Source: Planctomycetaceae bacterium (lineage in GTDB: Bacteria > Planctomycetota > Planctomycetia > Planctomycetales > Planctomycetaceae). Taken from it: a DNA stretch of 64,000 bases. Position numbers and translations under genes: made by a program. The notes under the pieces were generated by a model, which did no database searches, was not told where the DNA came from, and saw nothing but the letters and a program-made list of their open reading frames with translations. Shown one piece after another: positions 7,926 through 17,687 of this stretch. Every line of letters begins with the position of its first letter. The first letter of the stretch is position 1. The DNA is taken from positions 1-64,000 of the forward strand of contig JABISG010000118.1 of NCBI GenBank assembly GCA_018699955.1, given 5' to 3'.

Positions 7926-8351
7926 ACAATAATCGCTTGCGTCGTCAAGTAACCGGTTCGGATGTTGCACGACTTCGGCGGCCTGATGCACTCGTGTCGT
8001 CCGCTTCACCACCGTAATCGCCATTCGCCATCCCCGCGAAAAATCAGGCCAATCGCTTGACTTTTGCCAAGCTGTCGATTCATATGTATTCATTGATGGG
8101 TTGGCGAAACGGTTCCGATCACACTGACACGGTTCTTTGGGCAAGAGCCGGCAGCGAAACGTCGTACAGGTGGCCAATTCCACAATAGACGACCCTCCCC
8201 CCAAACGAACGCAAGTTCTCCCTCGCCAACAGTGTTCCCACCGACACGATTGAACGATCAAGCGGCCTCGGTGTTTCCGCAACGTTGTTAAGACGGCTTT
8301 GAAACAACAGCACAAATTCCCCTGAATTACATTTGCCAAGGAGTGACTCTA
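7926..8351. other. Intergenic region before the DUF1501 gene
   Basis: About 425 bases with no credible gene; minus-strand frames here have no recognisable content. It should contain the promoter for the 8352-17657 gene set. I looked for a sigma-54 -24/-12 element (GG-N10-GC) because of the neighbouring regulator; the nearest candidate, around 8123-8142 (TGACACGGTTC then TTTGGGC), does not keep the required spacing or bases. Confidence 0.4.
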
Positions 8352-9650
8352 ATGGCTTTCCAAGCTTCGCGACGTGATTTTTTGCATGTTGGAGTTGTCG
8401 GCGGTCTCGGACTGACGCTGGCTGATTTTTTCCGAATGGAGCAGGCGCAAGCCGAGCAGAAGGATTACGTCAGCAAAGAAGGCAAGGCCAAGTCGGTTAT
8501 CTTTATTTACATGCCCGGCGGCATGTGTCACCAGGAAACGTTCGATCCGAAGCCGTACGCCCCCATCGAATACCGCGGCCCCATGGGTAGCATTCAAACA
8601 AAGGTCGAGGGGACACTGATCAACGAGACTTGGAAGCAGACTGCGACGATCACGGACAAGATCGCCATCTGCCGCTCGATGAGCCACGGCGAAGCCGCCC
8701 ACGAACGTGGCACGCACAACATGTTCACGGGATACCGTCCCAGCCCAGCTCTGCTGTTCCCGAGCATGGGTAGCGTGGTGGCCCACGAGTTCGGCCCCCG
8801 CAACAACCTGCCTCCCTACGTCTGCATTCCCAACCAGCCGAACCAATTCGCCGGCACCGGTTACCTCAGTTCATCCTTTGCCGGCTTCAGCCTGGGCAGC
8901 GACCCGGCCAGCGGCAACTTCCAGGTCCGCGACCTGAAGCTGCCCGGTGGTGTCGATGACAAGCGGTTCGTCACACGGCGACGAATTCTGGACGCCGTCA
9001 ACGATCACTTCGTCACCAAAGAGAAGGCCGACTCGTTGGACGCCGTCGATTCGTTTTACAACCGCGCCTATGCGATGATCAGTTCGCAGAAGGCCCGTGA
9101 AGCGTTTGACCTCAACAAAGAAACCGCGAAAACCCGCGACACCTACGGTCGTAACACGGCCGGTGCCCGGTTGCTGCTCGCACGGCGGTTGGTTGAAGCG
9201 GGCGTGCGATATGTCACGCTGACTTACGGCGGCTGGGATATGCACAGCAATATCTCCGGCAGCATTAAGAGCCAGGTGCCCTCGTTCGATCAGGCGTTTG
9301 CCTCGCTCATTCGCGATCTGTCTGACCGGAATCTGCTCGACTCGACGATGGTTTGCATTGCCAGCGAATTCGGCCGCACACCGAAAATCAACGGCAATGC
9401 CGGTCGCGATCACTGGCCGAAAGTTTTCAGCGTCATCATGGCGGGCGGCGGCATCAAGCAGGGCATCGTTTACGGTTCGTCGAACGCAACAGCCAGCGAG
9501 CCGGAAGAAAACGCACTGACCGTAGAAGACTGGGCGACCACCATCTACGAGCGCATGGGAATTGTGGCCGACAAAGAGTTGATGGCTCCCGGCGACCGCC
9601 CCATCGAAATTGTTAAGGGCGGGAAAGTCCGCCAAGCGTTGCTGGCGTAA
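8352..9650 (+). CDS. DUF1501 family protein with Tat signal
   Basis: 432 residues from ATG 8352. AAGGAG (8338-8343) lies eight bases upstream; the earlier in-frame GTG at 8343 overlaps that site and is not the start. The N terminus SRRDFLHVGVVGGLGL is a twin-arginine export signal. DUF1501 proteins have an alkaline-phosphatase/sulfatase-like fold; blocks such as GGWDMHSNI, CIASEFGRTPKINGNAGRDHW and GVRYVTLTYGG are family hallmarks and include likely metal-binding His/Asp. In planctomycetes DUF1501 genes sit next to DUF1549/DUF1553 genes, as here with a PPC-domain gene in between. Physiological substrate unknown; a role in exported polymer or sulfated glycan processing is often supposed but not shown. 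Confidence 0.92.
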   Translation: MAFQASRRDFLHVGVVGGLGLTLADFFRMEQAQAEQKDYVSKEGKAKSVIFIYMPGGMCHQETFDPKPYAPIEYRGPMGSIQTKVEGTLINETWKQTATITDKIAICRSMSHGEAAHERGTHNMFTGYRPSPALLFPSMGSVVAHEFGPRNNLPPYVCIPNQPNQFAGTGYLSSSFAGFSLGSDPASGNFQVRDLKLPGGVDDKRFVTRRRILDAVNDHFVTKEKADSLDAVDSFYNRAYAMISSQKAREAFDLNKETAKTRDTYGRNTAGARLLLARRLVEAGVRYVTLTYGGWDMHSNISGSIKSQVPSFDQAFASLIRDLSDRNLLDSTMVCIASEFGRTPKINGNAGRDHWPKVFSVIMAGGGIKQGIVYGSSNATASEPEENALTVEDWATTIYERMGIVADKELMAPGDRPIEIVKGGKVRQALLA

Positions 9651-9684
9651 GCGAGCACACAACCGTTGACATCACCAACACTCA

Positions 9685-9711
9685 CGGGCCGCGTCGAACG
9701 GGCGCGGCCCG
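9685..9711. other. GC-rich hairpin in the DUF1501-PPC gap
   Basis: Perfect 9-bp stem CGGGCCGCG (9685-9693) / CGCGGCCCG (9703-9711) with a nine-base loop. No T-tract, so it is more likely a processing, stability or attenuation element within an operon than a full terminator. Its 11-mer CACGGGCCGCG also occurs in the hairpin repeat at 51827-51856. Confidence 0.55.
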
Positions 9712-9737
9712 CACAATACAGCAAACGGAGATTGACC

Positions 9738-12236
9738 ATGGCACGGCAATTCGTCGTTGGTCGCGTTTTGTTGGCAGCAGCAGCCATTTTAATGGCTGTT
9801 CCCGCTTGGGCCGCTTCACCGCGGCTGAGCATCATCATGCCCCGTGGCATTCAGCGGGGAACCGAACAGGTGCTGACCTTCAGCGGGTCCAGCCTTGGCG
9901 ATGCACAGGAAATCCTGTTCTACTCGCCCGGCTTTGAGGTGACCAAGCTCGAACCGAATGGCAATACGGTCAAGGCAACAATTAAGGTCGCCGCCGACTG
10001 TCGCCCGGGCGAACACGTTGCGCAGGTGCGCTGTGCCAGTGGGATTTCCGACTATCGTACGTTTTTTGTCGATGCTCTTCCGGCTGTTGCCGAGAAGGAA
10101 CCGAATAGCGACTTTGCCGCGCCGCAGCTCGTCACGCTGGGTGTCACCGTCGCTGGTGTCGTCCAGAACGAAGACGTCGATTACTATGCCTTCGATGCAA
10201 AAAAAGGGCAGCGGATTTCCGCGGAAGTCTTCGGCATGCGACTGGGCAATACCCTGTTCGATCCCTATGTCGCGATTCTCGACAGCAAACGCTTCGAACT
10301 TTCCTCGGGTGACGACACGCCGCTCGTGCTGCAAGACAGCGTCGCATCCGTCGTGGCCCCCGAAGATGGCAAATACTACGTCGAGGTTCGCGAGAGTGCC
10401 TACGGCGGCAACGGCAGCAGTCGATACCGCCTGCACGTCGGCACGTTTCCCCGACCAACGGCCGTTTATCCGGCTGGCGGAAAGTTGGGCGAAGAGGTCG
10501 AAGTGAAGTTTCTCGGCGATCCTGCTGGTGAACTGAAGCAGAAAGTCAAACTGCCCACCACGACAACGCCCGATTTCGGACTGTTCGCTGCCGATCCCGG
10601 TGGAGTCCCGCCATCGCCGAATCCGTTTCGCCTATTTGAACATGGCAATGCATTTGAAGTCGAGCCGAACGAGGCTGTCGCAACAGCGACGCCCGTGCAA
10701 TTGCCACTCGCCTTCAACGGCATCATCGAAAAGAAAGGCGACGTCGATTGCTTCAAGTTTTCGGCGAAGAAGGGGCAGGTCTTCGAGGTCGAGTGCTATG
10801 CTCGTCGCGTGCGTTCGGCACTCGATCCGGTGATGAACCTGTATTACGCCAACGGCAGAAGTATCGCCGGCAACGACGATTCCCGAGGCCCGGACAGTTA
10901 TTTCCGCTTCAGTGTGCCGGCCGACGGCGAGTACGTCGTCCGTGTCACCGACCACCTCGGTCGCGGCGGCTCCGACTTCGTCTACCGTGTCGAGTTCCAG
11001 ACTGTGAAGCCGCGTTTGACGCTCGGCATCCCCCGCGTCGAACGGTACGGACAATACCGACAGACGATCTACGTTGCGAGAGGCAATAAATTTGCCACGC
11101 TGTTAACAGCCAGCCGGGCAAATTTCGGTGGCGAACTTGTACTGGACGGGAAAGACCTGCCGGCTGGCATCACCATGCACGCCGAAAACATGCCGTCGAA
11201 TTTGAATTCCATGCCGATCGTCTTCGAGGCGGCAGCCGACGCCCCGCTTGGCGGCAAGTTGATCGACTTCACCGCGCGGCACGCCGATCCGAAGCAGAAC
11301 ATCGTTGGCAGCTTTGCCAACAGCGCCGACTTCATTCGCGGTGCGCCCGGGCAGTCCATCTACAAGCGCAAAGCGGTCGATCGATTGGCAATTGCCGTCG
11401 TCGAGGAACTGCCCTTCACGCTCGAAATCATCGAGCCGAAAGTTCCGCTGGTCCGCAATGGGTCGATGCAATTGAAAATTGTCGTTCACCGCAAGGAAGG
11501 CTTCAAAGGGGCCGTTAACGTAACGTTGCCCTTCCGTCCGCCGGGATTGGGAGCCGCCAGTTCGGTGAATATTCCCGCCGGCAAGAACGAAGCGCTATAC
11601 CCAATCAGTGCCAACGGTGGAGCGCAAATTAAGAAGTGGCGAATCTACGCGCTCGGTTCATCCAATGTCGGTGGCACCGCCTGGGTTTCCTCGCAACTGG
11701 CAAATCTGGAAATTGCTGCTCCGTTCGTCACCTTCGCGGTCCAACGCGCATCCTGCGAGCAAGGCGAAGAAGCACAGATTTATTGCAAGCTAAATCATGC
11801 GGCTGCGTTCGAGGGGACTGCCAAAGTCCGACTGTTGGGACTGCCGCCGAAAGTGGCCACAGTGGTGATGGAACTCAACAAAGACACCAAAGAGTTGACC
11901 TTCGTACTCAAGACAGAAAAAGACACGAAGCCGGGCAAATACAACAACGTCTTCGCCCAACTCACCATCACACAGAATGGCGAACCGATTGTCAGTCGTG
12001 CCGGTGGCACGCAATTGCAAATCGACAAGCCACTGCCACCTCCGCCGGGTCAGCCGGTCGCCAAAGCGAAACCCAAACCGGTGCCAAAACCGGTTGCCGG
12101 CCAACCAAAGCCCGCGCCTCCAAAGCCACCCAAGCCGCTGACGCGATTGCAGAAGTTGCGGCTGGCTGCCAAACAGCGGGCCGAGGCAAAAGCCGCAGCC
12201 CGCGAGGCGCAGGAAACCGGCGGCGGCAGCAAGTAA
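9738..12236 (+). CDS. Secreted pre-peptidase C-terminal (PPC) domain protein
   Basis: 832 residues from ATG 9738, chosen because ACGGAG lies seven bases upstream and the sequence then begins with a Sec signal (about 1-26, ending WAA). The mature protein has an N-terminal Ig-like part (IMPRGIQRGTEQVLTFSG), then two PPC domains, each opening with EPN (about 119-235, KEPNSDF; about 306-425, VEPNEAV) and holding the DVDYYAF / DVDCFKF motif. The C-terminal half is beta-rich, and the last ~60 residues are a basic Pro/Lys/Ala tail (KPKPVPKPV..., then coiled Ala/Lys/Arg). PPC domains usually occur in secreted peptidases, but no protease domain is present. It lies 87 bp after the DUF1501 gene and 89 bp before the DUF1549/1553 gene; role in that system unknown. 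Confidence 0.88.
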   Translation: MARQFVVGRVLLAAAAILMAVPAWAASPRLSIIMPRGIQRGTEQVLTFSGSSLGDAQEILFYSPGFEVTKLEPNGNTVKATIKVAADCRPGEHVAQVRCASGISDYRTFFVDALPAVAEKEPNSDFAAPQLVTLGVTVAGVVQNEDVDYYAFDAKKGQRISAEVFGMRLGNTLFDPYVAILDSKRFELSSGDDTPLVLQDSVASVVAPEDGKYYVEVRESAYGGNGSSRYRLHVGTFPRPTAVYPAGGKLGEEVEVKFLGDPAGELKQKVKLPTTTTPDFGLFAADPGGVPPSPNPFRLFEHGNAFEVEPNEAVATATPVQLPLAFNGIIEKKGDVDCFKFSAKKGQVFEVECYARRVRSALDPVMNLYYANGRSIAGNDDSRGPDSYFRFSVPADGEYVVRVTDHLGRGGSDFVYRVEFQTVKPRLTLGIPRVERYGQYRQTIYVARGNKFATLLTASRANFGGELVLDGKDLPAGITMHAENMPSNLNSMPIVFEAAADAPLGGKLIDFTARHADPKQNIVGSFANSADFIRGAPGQSIYKRKAVDRLAIAVVEELPFTLEIIEPKVPLVRNGSMQLKIVVHRKEGFKGAVNVTLPFRPPGLGAASSVNIPAGKNEALYPISANGGAQIKKWRIYALGSSNVGGTAWVSSQLANLEIAAPFVTFAVQRASCEQGEEAQIYCKLNHAAAFEGTAKVRLLGLPPKVATVVMELNKDTKELTFVLKTEKDTKPGKYNNVFAQLTITQNGEPIVSRAGGTQLQIDKPLPPPPGQPVAKAKPKPVPKPVAGQPKPAPPKPPKPLTRLQKLRLAAKQRAEAKAAAREAQETGGGSK

Positions 12237-12325
12237 GCATCCATTGAAAAAGAACGATCGAACGGAAACGCGATTTGACCCAACCACAACGGGTCACCGA
12301 TGAAAAACACGAAGGAAAATCGGCC

Positions 12326-14779
12326 ATGCGACTAAAAACTACGGCGATCCACGCCTCATGCCTGATGACGACGGTTCTCCTGTTAACCGCCCCAGCGAAC
12401 GCGCAGGACGCTGCTGCAAAGCCGGCATCGATTCGCGTGAATCCGGCCGACGTGCATTTGACCACCGTTCGCGATCGGCAGTCGATCATCGTGCAGGCCG
12501 TCTATCCCAACGGGATTACCCGTGACGTCACCGAGCAGGCGAAATTCACAACCGCCAACACGGCGTTGATTCGGCAGGAGAAGAATGTCTTCTTCCCCCT
12601 CGCCGATGGCACGACCGAAATGAAAGTCGAGTACGGCGGGCATACGGTCACGGTACCGGTCGTCGTCGCGCAAGCAACAGCCGATCCTGCCATCAGCTTT
12701 CAACAGGACGTCATGGCAGTCTTTGCGAAGTCGGGATGCAACACCGGCAGTTGCCACGGCGCAGCCCGCGGCAAAGACGGCTTCCGGCTCTCGTTGTTCG
12801 GTTTCGATCCACAGGGCGATTACCACCGTTTGACCCGCGAAATCAGCGGACGGCGAGTCAATCTGGCATTGCCGGCTGAAAGTCTGATGATCACCAAGTC
12901 GATTGGTGCCGTCCCACACACCGGCGGGTCGCGTTTCAAGGCCGACTCAGAATACAACGCCACACTCATGCGTTGGCTGAAGGCAGGCGCCCCCAACGAT
13001 CCCAAACCTGCAGCCGTGCCGAAGGTACTTTCGCTCGAAATCTACCCGAAGGGTGCCGTTCTCGATGGTGAAGGCGCCACTCAAAGAATCAACGTTCGCG
13101 CCAAGTACTCCGACGGCACCGACCGTGACGTCACCTCACTCGCCAGATTCAGTTCGAGTAACGACAACTCGGCCACGATCACACAGGAAGGAACGGTCAC
13201 CGCCACAAACCGGGGTGAGGCTTTCGTAATGGCCCGCTTCGACACCCACACGATCGGCACGCACTTCATCGTGCTGCCGAAAGGATTGCAATTCGCTTGG
13301 AACAATGCCCCGGCGTTCAATTACGTCGATGAGCTGATGCACGACAAGTTCAAGAAATTGCGAATCAATCCGTCGGATGTCTGTAGCGACGATCAGTTCC
13401 TGCGGCGGGCAACACTCGACATCACCGGTATGCTGCCCACGGCCGAGGAATTCCAGGCGTTCATGTCCGACAGCGATCCCAAGAAACGGGAAAAGCTGGT
13501 TGACGAACTGTTAACGCGAAAAGAATTTGTCGAAATCTGGGTGATGAAGTGGGCAGAACTTCTGCAAATTCGCACGACTCGCCAAGTCAGCTACAAGGCG
13601 ATGCTGCGATACTACAATTGGCTTCAGGGCAGAATTGCCAGCAATGTGCCGATGGACCAGATGGTGCAGGAGTTACTCGGTTCCAACGGCGGCACGTTCG
13701 CCAACGCGGCCACCAATTACTACCAGAACGAAACGAACACGCTGAAGGTTGCTGAAAACGTCGCCCAGGTCTTTTTGGGCATGCGAATTCAATGCACGCA
13801 ATGTCACAACCATCCGTTCGACCGCTGGACGATGGACGACTATTACAGTTTCGCCGCATTCTTCTCGCAAATCGGCCGTAAGCGCGGCGAAGACCCCCGC
13901 GAAATGATCATCTACAACAGCGGCGGTGGCGAAGTGCGGCATCCCGTTGGCAATCGCGTTATGCAACCCAAGTTCCTCGGCGGCGAAGTCCCCGATGTCA
14001 AAGGCAAAGACCGCCGCGTTGTGATGGCGAAATGGCTTGCTTCGTCCGACAACCCCTACTTCGCCCGGAATCTGGCCAACATTGTTTGGGCTCACTTCCT
14101 TGGCCAGGGAATCGTTAACGAAGTGGACGACGTCCGCGTCAGTAATCCGGCCGTCAATCCAGAACTGATGGACGCATTGGCCGGGCATTTTACCGAATAC
14201 AAGTACGACTTCAAAAAGCTCGTGCGGGACATCTGCACGTCGCGAACGTATCAACTCAGCACACAGACCAACGAGACGAACGCCACCGACACGGTCAATT
14301 TCTCTCACGGTTCGCTTCGGCGACTGCGAGCCGAGGTTCTGCTCGACACGATCAGCCAGGTGACCGACACCAAGAACAAATTCTCTGGTTTGCCACTCGG
14401 TGCACGGGCCGTGCAGATTGCCAATGGCAACACCAGCACCTATTTTCTGACCGCCTTCGGTCGCGCGAAACGGGAGTCGGTTTGTGCGTGCGAAGTCAAG
14501 ATGGAACCGAATCTTTCACAAGCCCTCCACCTGCTCAACGGCGACACAGTACAGTCGAAAATCGTGGCAGGCAAACTGGTTGATCGATTGTTGGCGGAAG
14601 GCAAGACGGCCCCGCAGGTCATCGAACAGTTGTACGTTCGCTGCCTCACTCGTAAGCCAACTGCAAAAGAACTCGCAAGCCTCTCCGCCGTGCTGGCAGA
14701 GCAAAAAAATGACAAGCAAGTGCTGGAAGACGTCTTCTGGGCACTGTTGAACTCGCGCGAATACGTCTTCAACCACTAG
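12326..14779 (+). CDS. DUF1549/DUF1553 protein with Big-type Ig domain and CxxCH motif
   Basis: 817 residues from ATG 12326 (AAGGA nine bases upstream; Sec signal to about residue 27, ending ANAQ). After an Ig-like Big_2 domain (about 30-115, TRDVTEQAKF) comes GCNTGSCHGAARGKDGF (about 135-151), a cysteine motif typical of planctomycete cytochrome-like regions. A second Big-type segment (about 235-320) follows, then DUF1549 (about 335-540), which includes the conserved CTQCHNHPFD (Cys 490, Cys 493, His 494, a haem c-like CxxCH), and DUF1553 (about 580-800; FARNLANIVWAHFLG, RLRAEVLLDTISQVT). The family is highly expanded in planctomycetes, is exported, and is thought but not proven to be redox-active. 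Same strand and close spacing with DUF1501, PPC and the following cytochrome-WD40 gene suggest one operon. Confidence 0.92.
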   Translation: MRLKTTAIHASCLMTTVLLLTAPANAQDAAAKPASIRVNPADVHLTTVRDRQSIIVQAVYPNGITRDVTEQAKFTTANTALIRQEKNVFFPLADGTTEMKVEYGGHTVTVPVVVAQATADPAISFQQDVMAVFAKSGCNTGSCHGAARGKDGFRLSLFGFDPQGDYHRLTREISGRRVNLALPAESLMITKSIGAVPHTGGSRFKADSEYNATLMRWLKAGAPNDPKPAAVPKVLSLEIYPKGAVLDGEGATQRINVRAKYSDGTDRDVTSLARFSSSNDNSATITQEGTVTATNRGEAFVMARFDTHTIGTHFIVLPKGLQFAWNNAPAFNYVDELMHDKFKKLRINPSDVCSDDQFLRRATLDITGMLPTAEEFQAFMSDSDPKKREKLVDELLTRKEFVEIWVMKWAELLQIRTTRQVSYKAMLRYYNWLQGRIASNVPMDQMVQELLGSNGGTFANAATNYYQNETNTLKVAENVAQVFLGMRIQCTQCHNHPFDRWTMDDYYSFAAFFSQIGRKRGEDPREMIIYNSGGGEVRHPVGNRVMQPKFLGGEVPDVKGKDRRVVMAKWLASSDNPYFARNLANIVWAHFLGQGIVNEVDDVRVSNPAVNPELMDALAGHFTEYKYDFKKLVRDICTSRTYQLSTQTNETNATDTVNFSHGSLRRLRAEVLLDTISQVTDTKNKFSGLPLGARAVQIANGNTSTYFLTAFGRAKRESVCACEVKMEPNLSQALHLLNGDTVQSKIVAGKLVDRLLAEGKTAPQVIEQLYVRCLTRKPTAKELASLSAVLAEQKNDKQVLEDVFWALLNSREYVFNH

Positions 14780-14789
14780 ACGGGCCGAA

Positions 14790-14808
14790 TCCGCTTGCGG
14801 TTTCGCGG
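14790..14808 (+). repeat. 19-nt repeat, left copy of inverted pair
   Basis: TCCGCTTGCGGTTTCGCGG; its reverse complement recurs at 17688-17706 with one mismatch. The pair brackets the cytochrome-WD40 gene. The unit contains a small hairpin (CCGC-TT-GCGG). Confidence 0.65.
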
Positions 14809-14894
14809 TACCTTGACTGCCCTTGATATTGAGTCGTTGACACACGCCAAATAACGCCCGCTGGGCCGTTACCATAGACCACGGAGATCGAGTG

Positions 14895-17657
14895 ATGAAA
14901 ACTGGTTTCGTCCCGGCTTATACCGTTGCATTCGCCCTTTTGGCGTGCTGCCTTCCAGCCGACGCACAAGACTCGCCCGAGGGTGGAAAAAAGAAGCCAC
15001 CGAAAATCACCTACGACGAACACGTCAAACCCATCTTGCGGGCGAAGTGCTTCTCCTGTCACAACGCCGACAAGAAAAAGGGCGACCTCGACCTGACGAC
15101 CTACACCGGTCTGATGCAGGGTGGTGGTTCCGGCGAAGTCATCGAGGCCGGCGAGTCGGGGTTGAGTTACTTGTACGGGTTGATCACGCATGACGAAGAG
15201 CCTTTCATGCCGCCCAGCTCGCCCAAAATCGATGACAAGATGATCGAGACGATTCGCAAATGGATCGACGGCGGAGTGCTGGAAAACTCCGGCAGTAAGG
15301 CGAAACTCTCGGACAAGCCGAAATTCAATCTCGCACTAAAAACCGCACCGTCCGAACGGCCGGCCACGGTCCCCATGCCGGGCCGTCTCAGTTTGGAACC
15401 GGCCGTCTATTCACCCACCACAACTGCCGTCACCGCGCTGGCCACCAGTCCGTGGGCTCCGTTGGCGGCCGTCGCGGGACAGAAACAGGTTCTGCTCTAC
15501 AACACCAGCACTTTCCAGCTGCTGGGTGCGCTGCCATTCCCAGAAGGCGTGCCGCAAGTTCTCAAGTTCAGCCGCAACGGCAGCTTGTTGCTGGCTGGTG
15601 GTGGACGCGGTGGCGAACAGGGATTGGCCGTCGTCTGGAACATCAAAACCGGCGAACGCATCATTGAAATCGGCGATGAACTCGACACCGTGCTCGCCGC
15701 CGACATCAGTTCCGACCAGACGCTGATCGCACTCGGCGGACCGCAGAAAGTCGTCCGCATTTACTCCACCGAAACTGGACGCTTACTGCACGAATTACGC
15801 AAGCACACCGATTGGATCTGCAGCCTCGAATTCAGCCCCGACAGCGTTTTGCTGGCAACCGGCGATCGCAACGGCGGTCTCTTCGTTTGGGAAGGCTGGA
15901 CCGGTCGCGAGTACCTGGCGCTGAAGGCACACTCCAAAATGGTGACGGCTGTTTCATGGAGAAGCGATTCCAACGTTGTTGCCTCGTGCAGCGAGGATGG
16001 CTCGATTCGATTGTGGGAGATGGAAAACGGCGGACAGATAAAGAGTTGGGGTGCGCACGGCGGGGGAGTCGGCTCAGTCGAATTCGCGCGCGACGGTCGC
16101 ATTGTCTCTTGTGGTCGCGATCGCGTTACCAAACTGTGGAACCAGGCCGGTGCCCAGCAGCGCGCATTCGAGGCGTTCGGCGACCTGGCCTTACGAGTCA
16201 CCTTCTGTGACGAGACCAACCGCGCCATCGCCGGCGACTGGACCGGAGCGATTCGCGTGTGGAACGCCGCCGACGGAAAGCGTCTCGGCGAATTGGCCCA
16301 GAACCCGCTTCCACTCGAACAGCGATTGAAGAACGCAACGGCCCAACTCACCGCCAACCGCGCAGCAAACGACAAGTCGGTTGCAGCGACAAAAGCGGCC
16401 GAAGCGGTCGTGGCGAAAATCAACGCCGACCTTGCTGCTGCAAAGAAGGCCACCACCGATGCTCAAGCACTGCTCACTTCATCGGTTGCAGCAGCCAAAG
16501 TATACGAAACGAACATTGCCAAAGTCACTGGCGAAATTGCGGCGGCTACCAAAGTGGTGGCGGCTGTCACTCCCGTCGTCCCCTTGCTACAGGAAACGCT
16601 TACCAAGGGGCAACAGACGGCCGCCAAGGCAGCCACCGATAAAGAACTGGCAGCAGTCGTTGTCCAACTGAAGACTCTGCTCGACAAACGAAAAGCGACA
16701 TTGGCCGCCGCTCAGAAAGTGGCGACCGACAAGACCGCCGAACTCAACAAGACCAAGACGCAGTTGGCGACCACTCAGAAACAGGCGACCGACTCCAAGG
16801 CCGCCGTTGACGCTGGCAACAAACGGACCGCCGCGTTGACCCCGACGCTCAAGCCGGCCCAGGACAAACTGGCAGCTGCAAGAACCGCATCGGCCGCAAC
16901 CACACAGAAGTTCGCTGCTTCTGAAAAGGAAGTTGCCCGTTGGCAAGATGAAATCGCCTTCACCCGCAAGATCGTCGAACTCAAGAAAGCCACTGCTGTA
17001 CACTATGCCGAACGATCGGCCGGCGATGAATTGGTCGCTGCAGCTGATGAAGCCAACGCCGCCGTGGCGAAAATCAACGCCGATCTCGCTGCCGCCAAGA
17101 AGGCAACGACGGACGCGCAAACGCAGAACGCAGCCGCGCTCGCCGCGGCCAAGCAATACGAAGCAGCAATCGCCAAAGTTACCGCTGAGGCTACTGCGGC
17201 CGGCAAGGTGGTTGCGGCAGTTGCTCCCGCCGTCCCGCTGCTGCAGGAGTCGCTCACCAAAGGCCAACAGGCCGCTGCGAAAGCAACTGCCGACAAGGAA
17301 TTGGCGGCAGCCGTTAACCAACTGAAAACCCTGCTCGACAAACGGAAAGCAGAAATGGTCGCAGCCCAGAAAACGGTCACCGACAAGACGGCCGAACTCA
17401 ACAAAACCAAGGGGCTACTCGCGACCTCACAGAAGCAGGCGGCCGTCTCCAAAGCGGCCGTCGATGCCGGCAACAAACGGACCGCCGTGCTGACCCCGAC
17501 GCTCAAACCGGCCCAAGACAAGTCGGCGGCAGCCAAAGCCGCAGCCGCAGTCGCCACTCAAAAGGTCGCAGCCGCCGAAAAGGAAGTCGCCCGTCTGCAA
17601 AACGAAATCGCTGCTGCCAGTCAGCTGGCCCAGGTAACTGCCCCCGCATCGAAGTAA
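14895..17657 (+). CDS. Cytochrome c-like (PSCyt) + WD40 protein with duplicated coiled coil
   Basis: 920 residues; ATG 14895 has GGAG eight bases upstream (GTG 14892 precedes it directly). Signal peptide to about residue 24. A PSCyt1-type cytochrome c domain follows with haem-binding CFSCH (52-56) and a probable Met ligand in EPFMPPSSP (about 100). Residues about 165-480 form a WD40 propeller (repeats ending LFVWE, IRLWE, TKLWN, IRVWN). The remaining ~440 residues are Ala/Lys-rich coiled coil consisting of two tandem units with a 218-residue period; both begin AKINADLAAAKKATTDAQ and hold KELAA..QLKTLLDKRK and VDAGNKRTA.LTPTLKPAQ. The architecture suggests a periplasmic haem protein with a docking propeller and a long helical arm. 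It closes the DUF1501-PPC-DUF1549 set (115 bp gap). A hairpin repeat begins at its stop codon. Confidence 0.88.
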   Translation: MKTGFVPAYTVAFALLACCLPADAQDSPEGGKKKPPKITYDEHVKPILRAKCFSCHNADKKKGDLDLTTYTGLMQGGGSGEVIEAGESGLSYLYGLITHDEEPFMPPSSPKIDDKMIETIRKWIDGGVLENSGSKAKLSDKPKFNLALKTAPSERPATVPMPGRLSLEPAVYSPTTTAVTALATSPWAPLAAVAGQKQVLLYNTSTFQLLGALPFPEGVPQVLKFSRNGSLLLAGGGRGGEQGLAVVWNIKTGERIIEIGDELDTVLAADISSDQTLIALGGPQKVVRIYSTETGRLLHELRKHTDWICSLEFSPDSVLLATGDRNGGLFVWEGWTGREYLALKAHSKMVTAVSWRSDSNVVASCSEDGSIRLWEMENGGQIKSWGAHGGGVGSVEFARDGRIVSCGRDRVTKLWNQAGAQQRAFEAFGDLALRVTFCDETNRAIAGDWTGAIRVWNAADGKRLGELAQNPLPLEQRLKNATAQLTANRAANDKSVAATKAAEAVVAKINADLAAAKKATTDAQALLTSSVAAAKVYETNIAKVTGEIAAATKVVAAVTPVVPLLQETLTKGQQTAAKAATDKELAAVVVQLKTLLDKRKATLAAAQKVATDKTAELNKTKTQLATTQKQATDSKAAVDAGNKRTAALTPTLKPAQDKLAAARTASAATTQKFAASEKEVARWQDEIAFTRKIVELKKATAVHYAERSAGDELVAAADEANAAVAKINADLAAAKKATTDAQTQNAAALAAAKQYEAAIAKVTAEATAAGKVVAAVAPAVPLLQESLTKGQQAAAKATADKELAAAVNQLKTLLDKRKAEMVAAQKTVTDKTAELNKTKGLLATSQKQAAVSKAAVDAGNKRTAVLTPTLKPAQDKSAAAKAAAAVATQKVAAAEKEVARLQNEIAAASQLAQVTAPASK
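16410..17640 (+). repeat. Tandem duplication inside coiled-coil region (218-codon period)
   Basis: The DNA GTGGCGAAAATCAACGCCGA at 16410 recurs at 17064, 654 bases later, and similarity between the two units continues for about 200 codons with many synonymous and some amino-acid changes. The reading frame is kept throughout. The first unit ends with a unique ~30-residue segment (RWQDEIAFTRKIVELKK and following) that is missing from the second. Confidence 0.85.
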
Positions 17658-17685
17658 AGCCCTCGGGCTGAGGCCCGAGGGATCG
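17656..17685. terminator. 30-nt hairpin repeat, copy 2; likely bidirectional terminator
   Basis: Starts in the stop codon of the cytochrome-WD40 gene. Perfect stem CCCTCGGGC (17660-17668) / GCCCGAGGG (17673-17681) with a TGAG loop, and the element ends GATCG. It lies in the 51-base gap between two convergent genes, a natural terminator position, although it has no T-tract. Same family as 1906-1935 and 51827-51856. Confidence 0.7.
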
Positions 17686-17687
17686 AA

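Noticed and set aside
8123..8142. Possible sigma-54 promoter upstream of the DUF1501 gene
   Set aside because: The bases and spacing do not meet the GG-N10-GC core; likely chance resemblance prompted by the neighbouring regulator.
7866..8339. Minus-strand frame of 157 codons in the gap before the DUF1501 gene
   Set aside because: Cys/Arg-rich sequence with no family, signal peptide or ribosome site, partly overlapping the sigma-54 regulator gene.
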